From NCBI RefSeq assembly GCF_932294415.1, contig NC_065536.1:59731354-59795353 (forward strand): 64,000 bases of DNA, in the 5' to 3' direction. Under the pieces are notes generated by a model. It had not been told where the DNA came from, searched no databases, and was given only the letters and a program-made list of their open reading frames with translations. This DNA comes from Quercus robur (Eukaryota > Streptophyta > Magnoliopsida > Fagales > Fagaceae). This document shows, piece after piece, positions 57,296 to 64,000 of the stretch. Position 1 is the first letter of the stretch. The number at the start of each line of letters is the position of its first letter. Made by a program: the position numbers and the translations under genes.

Positions 57296-60200
57296 CAGTA
57301 CCCAGAAACCGAACCTAGTGAAGAAAAAAAGAAAAAAAGAAAAAAACCAGTAAAGAAGACCGAACCCAGTGAAGAAGAAAGGAAAAAAAAAAAAAAAAAA
57401 AAAACCCAGTGAAGACCGAACCAGTGAGAAAGAAGAAGAAAAAAAAAAATCAGTTGGTCAAAAGGTGCGGCTAAGTAGGTCCCTCATGTGTGTTTAATTA
57501 CAAATATGTCATTGAGTTATGAGTTATGGAAACTGAAAACAGCCAAAAGGTGTTTTCAATTTCCATAACTCTTAACTCAAAAATCAGAGAATTGAGTGAT
57601 GGAAACAAAAAATTGGAAACTGAGTTATGACTTGCCAAACAAACTTTTTTTTTAGAATTGAGATGAATCCACCATTTTTGAGAATTGAGTTATGGAAACT
57701 GAGAATTGATGATCCAAACGGCCCCTTAGCTACTTTACTTAGGTGATGTTCTTTAAAGCTTTTTTAAGATTCTGTCATGTGAATTTTTCTTATAAAATGA
57801 AAATGTATATTTTAATTAAGTAACTATATGATTGAATCTTAAGAAGAAACCTAATAAATAATACCTAAGAAACTGTACCTAAATTTTGTCTTATAGATAA
57901 ATATACAAGATATTGTAGAATGAAGCCTAATACTTTATCACATCTTTAATTAACATGTCTTTTTTTTTTCTTTTTTTTCTGATTTCTCGACTTATATCAA
58001 ATCACTATAAACATGTTGCTACATATATAATTTCAAAAAAATTTTATATATAAAAGGTCACTAATTGTAATTAATACAACAATGAAAAAATTTGCTGTTC
58101 ACCTTCTTGTGATAGGGCTACTCATGGCGTAAATAATAATAATAAAATTATGGTACAGTACTAGTTGAGTAAATAGGGTTATTCTTGTTGCACACAGTTT
58201 ATCACACATTGCTGTACATACAAATGATTAAAATTATGTTTTCAAAACATGGTTTCACAATTTGAACTTAAATTGTGTAGTGTGTACGTATACACTTTGT
58301 ATGATACTTATTATCTGAGTGAATAAGGGTGGCTTTTTGCCCATCTATATATTAAAAAAAAAAAAAAGAAAAAAAAAAAAAGAGTACCTTGTTAAGGTGA
58401 TGAACATCACCGTTTAACCTTCTTTGTCATGTCACATATGCATAAAAATTATTGTTTAATGGTTGTTATTATTGTTTCCTGTTGATGTTATAGCCATCAT
58501 TCACATTCATTTGGCTTTACAACGAGTCAAGTCTTAGACTTTATGTGAATCCAAACCATTTAGGTACTTTAATAACATATGGAAATAATTAACAAGAAAT
58601 GTGCTGCTAACTATTGGTTGGTATTATCAGTAACTCTGCATTTGAATTTTATGTCATCCATTATCTTCCATCTTGGTTGGATCCATTTAGATTAAGTGAT
58701 ATTAGGGATACTACAAATTTTACTATATAGCCTTTACAAAATGGTTTTTCACCAATCACAAAAAAGTAATTCTGACATTCATTTATTATGTTTTGAAATT
58801 CACCAGTCACATTCATCGCAACTTCAGTTTGTAAAGGTTATGTAGTAGAATTTATAATATCTTTAGCATTTTTCATTTATATTTGTCATCAAACTGGAAG
58901 CAGTAATAGTGTACACATTTTATTCAAGTCCCTTCCATTGCTATTTGAGGTGTTATAGTATTTGCATCTTTGTAGCCTTTTATATCCTAAATTCCTAATG
59001 CCGTAATCATGTTTTTGTCAGTGAAGAAGCACAGTTGGTTCAGGCATTAGTCACAAGGGTTTTTATTGAATTGAGCAATACTCCAGTGGGTGTGGCTGCA
59101 TACACTGTTGGGCTTGATTCTCATATTGAAAAACTGATGAGATTGTTAGATGTTAAAAACAATGGAATCCAAGTTTTGGGATTTCATGGGATGGGTGGGG
59201 TTGGTAAGACAACCCTGGCTAAGGCTCTCTATGGTAGTCTTGTTGGTCACTTTAAGTACCGGAGTTTCATTTCAAATGTTAGAGAAACTTCAGCCCAAGA
59301 CAATGGTTTAGTATCTCTCCAAAATCAACTTATCAATAATATTTCACCTGGTAAGGTGTCTCCTATAAGGGAGATTAATGCTGGTATCACTGCCATCAAA
59401 GAGATGGTAAATGAGAAGCAAGTTCTAGTTGTTTTGGATGATGTTGATAATATAAGCCAACTAAATGCTCTAATTGGCAACAGAGAATGGTTTTATAAAG
59501 GAAGTCGAATAATTATTACAACCAGAGATAGAGAAGTATTATCCAAGCATCTTGTGAATGAGTTCTATGAGGTCAGAGAGTTGGATTCATCTGAGTCGCT
59601 AGAACTTTTTGGTTACCATGCACTAAAGGGAGAGAAACCCACAGGTGCTTTCTTGAATCTGTCCAAACAAATTGTGTCTCTTACAGGAGGATTACCATTG
59701 GCTCTGGAAGTATTTGGTTCTTTCCTGTTTGATAAAAGGAAACCAAAAGAATGGGAAGATGCTCTACAGAAATTTAAAGAGATTCGCCCGCGTTATCTTC
59801 AAGATGTCTTGATGGTAAGTTTTAATGGATTAGATGAACAAGAGAAGTGTATATTCCTGGACCTTGCCTGTTTATTTGCTGAAATGAGAATAAAGAGAGA
59901 AGATGCAATTGACATATTGAAGGGTTGTGGTTTTAATGCTGAGAGAGCAGTCACAGTCCTCACTGCAAAATCACTCATTAAGTTTACTGAGGACAATATT
60001 TTGTGGATGCACGATCAAGTTAGAGACATGGGAAGACAAATTGTTCGAGAAAATAGCCTTGTGGATCCTGGCATGCGTACTAGACTCTGGGATCGTGATG
60101 AGATCATGACTGTCTTGAAGGATATGAAGGTACATATCATATCATGATACCTTTTATTAGGAAAGCTGTCTTATTTATCCTTAATGGTTTATGTGTGTGT

Positions 60201-63200
60201 CAGGCAATGCCACTATCAAGCCTGTATGCATGTAGTATAGCATGTTTATTTGTTTGACAATCTGCCGTTAATTCCTTAGTGACAGTTTTCAAATTGAAAA
60301 TTGCCAGAGATGATTAGATCAGTTTGTGGTACGATAGAAATTGACTCAAAATCTGATTTGACTTATTTATCCTTTAATGGTTCATGTGTGTGTCAAACAA
60401 TGCCTCTGTCAAGCTTGTATGCATGTATTATAGTATGTTTATTCATTGTCAAAGAAGTAATTTCGTATTTCTTGTCCACCAATGAATAAGAGTTGGAGTA
60501 AGTAATTAGTCCTGTAAAGTCTGGTTGCTTTTGCATTAGTGGTCTTCTCACATGGAAAGAGAAGACTTTTATATAAACATGGAGTTTCTTTGAATATTAG
60601 TTTGGTAGTTTCTTGGGGTTGAAAGATACCCATGCATGTGAGTTGAGAGTTTGAGACTGTTGGATGTATTGGGTGAGGAAGCATCATTGGGTGTATTGAG
60701 ATTGTTGGATTGTGTGTCTTGTTTGTTAAGTTTGTTAGATAGTATTGAGAATTAATTTTGGGTATATTGAGATTTGGGTTAGTTTGTGTTTGTGAGGTTT
60801 TTAAGTGTTGTTTGCTAGTAATGTTTGGTTGAGTGTGGTTGTATACAATATTGTTGATAGAGAATTTTGGTTAGTATTGCTAGTGCATGCAGGTATGGAG
60901 TTGGTCAAACCACGTTAAACTTTGTTGTCTATTGTGTATGTTTTAATTTCTTGTTCATGTTAAGCTTGCCCCAAATTACAAGATATGGTACTATTCTAGA
61001 ACTAGGGGGAAACAAAACAGATAGTGCAGGAATCCATTCTATATGGCTGGACTACCAAAAATGTCAATTATTATCCTATGAAATATTTAGGTGCTCATTA
61101 ATATGTTAATTGTTTCCTTCTGTCTTCTTGCTTGCTACACCATAGCTGATTAAATTCCATTTGATTGACAATAGGGTACACAGTGTATAGAAGGCATTGT
61201 CCTAGACTTTGAAAAAAGAAACATTGTCAAGCATCCAAGTGGTGACAAAATTTCTTGGGTTAACTTTCGAAGGAAACCCAATTTCACCTCTGCGATCACA
61301 TACTTAAAGGAAAGATATAAAAGTTATCTTGAAGATCGAGCAGAGAAAGAGAGAGAGGTTATAATTTGCACCAAATCCTTTAAAAACATGGTCAATCTTA
61401 GACTGCTACAAATCAATAATGTGAATTTGGAAGGGGAGTTCAAGTATCTTCCTGTTGAACTGAAGTGGCTGCAATGGAAAGGCTGTCCCATGAAAACTCT
61501 TCCTTCAGATTTTTGTCCTTGCAAAGTTGTGGTGCTTGATCTATCAGAAAGCAAACTTGAACATCTGTGGCATTCAAACAATTACAAGGTATGTTACTCT
61601 TAAAAATTCCATTGTGATTTTCATCATTGTTTGAGCTAAATTATGACAGCAAGGATAGGATGCCTGACATATGGAATAGATTTCATGTTTAAGCTGGTTT
61701 CCCCTTGTTATCTCCCACTCTTCTCTCTATTCAAAGACACTAAAGTGATTGTGGTTTGTTCTGCTTATACATTTGGATGCTAAATCTTGATGACATTTCC
61801 CTTTCTGAAAGAAGAAAAAACTTCTTGTTTGCAGGTACTTGAGAACTTGAAGGTTTTGAATCTTCGTGGTTGCTATAATCTAACTGCTATCCCAGATTTA
61901 TCTGGGCATCAAGCCTTGGAAAAGCTTGATCTTGAGCGTTGTCGTCGGTTGATAAAGATTCATGAATCAATTGGTAGCTTAAGTTCATTACTTCACTTGA
62001 TCCTGAGAGATTGTTCAAACCTTATTGAACTCCCAAGTGATGTCTCTGGCCTAAAGCAACTTGAGAGCCTTATTCTCTCACATTGCTCAAAGGTGAAAGA
62101 ACTGCCAGAGAACATAGGCAGCATGAAATCTTTAAAAGAACTTCTTCTTGATGAAACCTCGATAGAAATCATTCCTGAATCTATCTTCCACCTTACAAAC
62201 CTTGAAATGCTTAGTTTAAATGATTGCAAACTTCTGAAAGGGCTACCCCAGTTTATTGGGAAGCTGTGTTCTCTGAAAGAACTTTCCCTTAATAATTCTG
62301 TATTAGAGGAAATACCTGATTCCATTGGATTTTTGGCAAACCTTGAGGAACTAAGTTTGAAGTGTTGTAGATCACTGACCAGAATCCCAGATTCCATTGG
62401 CAATCTCAAATCGTTGACCAATTTTTTTATAAATGGTACTAAAATAAAAGAACTACCTTGGTCTATTGGCTCATTATCAAATTTGAAGCACTTATTGATT
62501 GGAGAAAATTATTTTCTTAGCAAACTACCCGATTCAATTGGGGGATTAGCTTCTATAGTTGACCTTAATATTGAGGGGACATCAATGACAAATTTGCCAG
62601 ATCAGATCGGTGCCTTGAAAGTACTCAAAAAGCTTGAAATAAGGAAATGTGAATCTCTTATATCATTGCCAGAATCAATTGGAAGCATGTTAACACTTAC
62701 TACTTTAATCATATTTCAAGCTAATATTAATGAGTTGCCAGAATCAATAGGGATGTTGGAAAATCTTATTGTGTTAAGATTGGATAAATGTAAACAACTC
62801 TATAAACTTCCATCTTCAATAGGAAAGTTAAAGTCATTGCAGTGCTTGCTAATGGAGGAAACTGCTGTGACAGATTTACCTGAGAGCTTTGGGATGCTCT
62901 CAAGCTTAATGATAATAAAAATGGCAAAGAAACCTCATGTCAAACTACTTGAAAGCAGTACGCCTAAAGATGCTGTTATTCACAATACAAAAGAGAAGTC
63001 TAAGTTGATTGACTTCCCAACTTCTTTCTTAAATCTATCCAGACTCTGTGAATTCAACATTTGTGCTTGGCAAATATCTGGTAAAATTCCTGATGATTTT
63101 GAAAAATTGTCGACATTAGAGATTTTGAATTTAGGCCACAATCATTTTTGCAGCCTTCCCTCCAGCCTGAGGGGCCTGTCCATCCTCAAAAAACTTATCC

Positions 63201-63451
63201 TGTCCCATTGTAAAGAGCTTAAGACTCTCCCTTCACTTCCGTCAAGTTTACAAGAGGTGAATGTTTCAAATTGCATTGCATTGGAAAGTTTTTCTGATCT
63301 TTCAAACTTGGAAAACTTATGTGACCTGAACCTCACCAATTGTGAAAAACTGGTGGATATTCCTGGCCTTGAATGCTTGGAGTCCTTGAGAAGGTTGTAC
63401 ATGAGTGGTTGCAATGCTTGCTCCTCAGTAGTTAAGAGAAGACTTGCTAAG

Positions 63452-63487
<36 letters not shown>

Positions 63488-63824
63488 TATTTTTGCTAGG
63501 TAACATAAATTTTATTAATAAAAATCATAGCCAACCCGAAAATACTTCCAAAATCTAATTCTGTCTCTCTCTCATTATATTAAAAAAACTAAAAGGAAAA
63601 AATTTGAACTCTTGTGATATATATATATTTTGCAGGCTCCTTTGAGAACTTTTTGTAATATAAGTATGCCTGGAAGCAAGATTCCAGATTTTTTTTCTCA
63701 AGAGGAGGTTAGATTTGAAGACTTTAAAAACCGTCAGATCAAAGGTGTTATCATAGGTGTTGTCTTCTCTGTCAATCATCAAATATCAGAGGACTTTAGA
63801 CATCCCCCCCTGCAGATGCAATAG
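55924..63824 (+). CDS. TIR-NB-LRR immune receptor 2, C-terminus apparently frame-broken (exons 55924-56408, 59022-60129, 61175-61588, 61835-63451, 63636-63824 or beyond)
   Basis: Tandem paralogue of TNL1 with the same exon phases; its NB-ARC exon is the same length (1,108 nt). P-loop GMGGVGKTT, VLVVLDDV, GLPLAL and WMHDQVRDMG are intact, and the LRRs run to residue about 1,208. The TIR is unusual: FTSEEDTHHST replaces FRGEDTR, and LGRDDVVVEAM replaces the usual RG(D/E)xI block, though WCLEEL remains. Unlike TNL1 it has an intron at 61589-61834 within the LRR region. The last visible exon opens like TNL1's post-LRR domain (SMPGSKIPDFFSQEE), then stops at 63822-63824 just after a C run (63804-63810). 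A shifted frame continues with TNL1-like residues (ASILKL, GVPKTND) to the window edge. So it encodes about 1,270 aa if the stop is used; a single-base error or indel is possible. Confidence 0.85.
56554..57114. mobile_element. Tourist-like MITE A in TNL2 intron 1
   Basis: The ends GGCCTTGTTTGGGAG and CTCCCAAACGGAGCC are inverted repeats, with TTA on both sides (56551-56553 and 57115-57117). The 561-bp interior is GGAATGGAATG/CCATTCCATTCC-rich and strongly self-complementary. TTA target plus TIR fits PIF/Harbinger (Tourist). Confidence 0.8.
57118..57725. mobile_element. Tourist-like MITE B, sharing a TTA with MITE A
   Basis: The ends GAGCTTGTTTGGTTCA and GATCCAAACGGCCCC are inverted, with TTA at 57115-57117 and 57726-57728. 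The interior has a 41-base T run (57255-57295), A-rich repeats, and inverted CATAACTC/GAGTTATG phrases. No coding. Confidence 0.75.
57729..59021 (+). other. Remainder of TNL2 intron 1
   Basis: AT-rich, with A/T homopolymers (57961-57977 and 58355-58381). No gene or clear element supported. Confidence 0.5.
60130..61174 (+). other. TNL2 intron 2
   Basis: Contains a diverged short duplication: sttatttatccttaatggtt-like text with gtgtgtca-caatgcc and caagc(c/t)tgtatgcatgta occurs near 60172-60235 and again near 60362-60430. GTTGGATTGTGT/TTGTTAG-rich sequence follows (60660-60860). The intron ends at the same gattgacaatag acceptor as TNL1. Confidence 0.6.
63452..63482. repeat. (CT)n microsatellite at the donor of the last TNL2 intron
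   Basis: CT-dinucleotide run starting just after the GT donor at 63452. TNL1 has a much shorter one at the same place (53865-53880). Confidence 0.9.
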
Positions 63825-64000
63825 TGGACATTGAAGCAAGTATCCTCAAACTAGATTTCCAGATATTCAAAACAACCTTGCGCTTAATGGGAGTACCAAA
63901 GACAAATGACAATCAAATCCACTTGTGTCAATATCCAAACTGCCATCCATTAGTTTCTTCATTGAAAGATGGTTATAAGATACATGTGACAAAGAGAAAC

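Noticed and set aside
48122-63824. Head-to-head paired sensor/executor TNLs (RPS4/RRS1 style)
   Set aside because: Both genes are on the + strand in tandem and similar in sequence, with no integrated decoy domain seen. A simple tandem duplication fits better.

Overview
The window is plant nuclear DNA. It has split genes with GT-AG introns, a plant-type TIR-NB-LRR (TNL) immune receptor cluster, a Copia LTR element, Mutator-like and Tourist/hAT-like DNA elements, and AT-rich intergenic sequence full of microsatellites. TNLs point to a dicot. The repeat content reminds me of woody rosids such as Fagaceae, but that is only an impression. I find no tRNA, rRNA or CRISPR locus.

Layout. (1) 1-13.3 kb, + strand: the 3' part of a very large host gene for a TRANK1-like double helicase (Sen1-type segment followed by a UvrD/Rep-type segment). 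Ten exons join in frame to a stop at 13331. One 5.5-kb intron (4293-9790) holds a hAT-like element with a perfect 8-bp target duplication, other repeats and a short tandem array. (2) 13.3-25.4 kb: intergenic repeats, namely a foldback element whose left edge abuts a 57-bp copy of TNL LRR sequence, a broken Copia element with matching LTRs and a 5-bp target duplication, and a PIF/Harbinger-like element. (3) 25.4-47.9 kb: a 22.5-kb Mutator-like element (MULE). It has related terminal inverted repeats, a perfect 9-bp target duplication (GGGGTAGTA) and arrays of short palindromes just inside each end. It carries an uninterrupted 940-codon MURA-type transposase (minus strand) and a six-exon plant mobile domain (PMD) gene that joins in frame to 751 codons (plus strand). 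Between and beside these lie exon/intron pieces of host genes: GDSL lipase, ferredoxin-dependent glutamate synthase, an NHX-type antiporter, INO80, and pieces I could not name. (4) 47.9-64 kb: two tandem TNL genes on the + strand. TNL1 (48122-55130) appears intact at 1415 aa. TNL2 (55924 to beyond the right edge) has a divergent TIR domain, an extra LRR intron and an apparent frame break in the C-terminal domain at a C tract. Two back-to-back Tourist-like MITEs sit in its first intron.

How parts relate. The MULE ends 209 bp before the TNL1 start codon, so it may influence that gene. The 57-bp LRR copy at 15.1 kb shows that TNL sequence has been moved about locally. The strongest candidate for an undescribed system is the MULE: transposase plus PMD gene, palindrome-array termini, and large-scale capture of unspliced host gene segments. 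Exon joins are my reading of splice signals and frames. Family names come from remembered motifs, without any database search.
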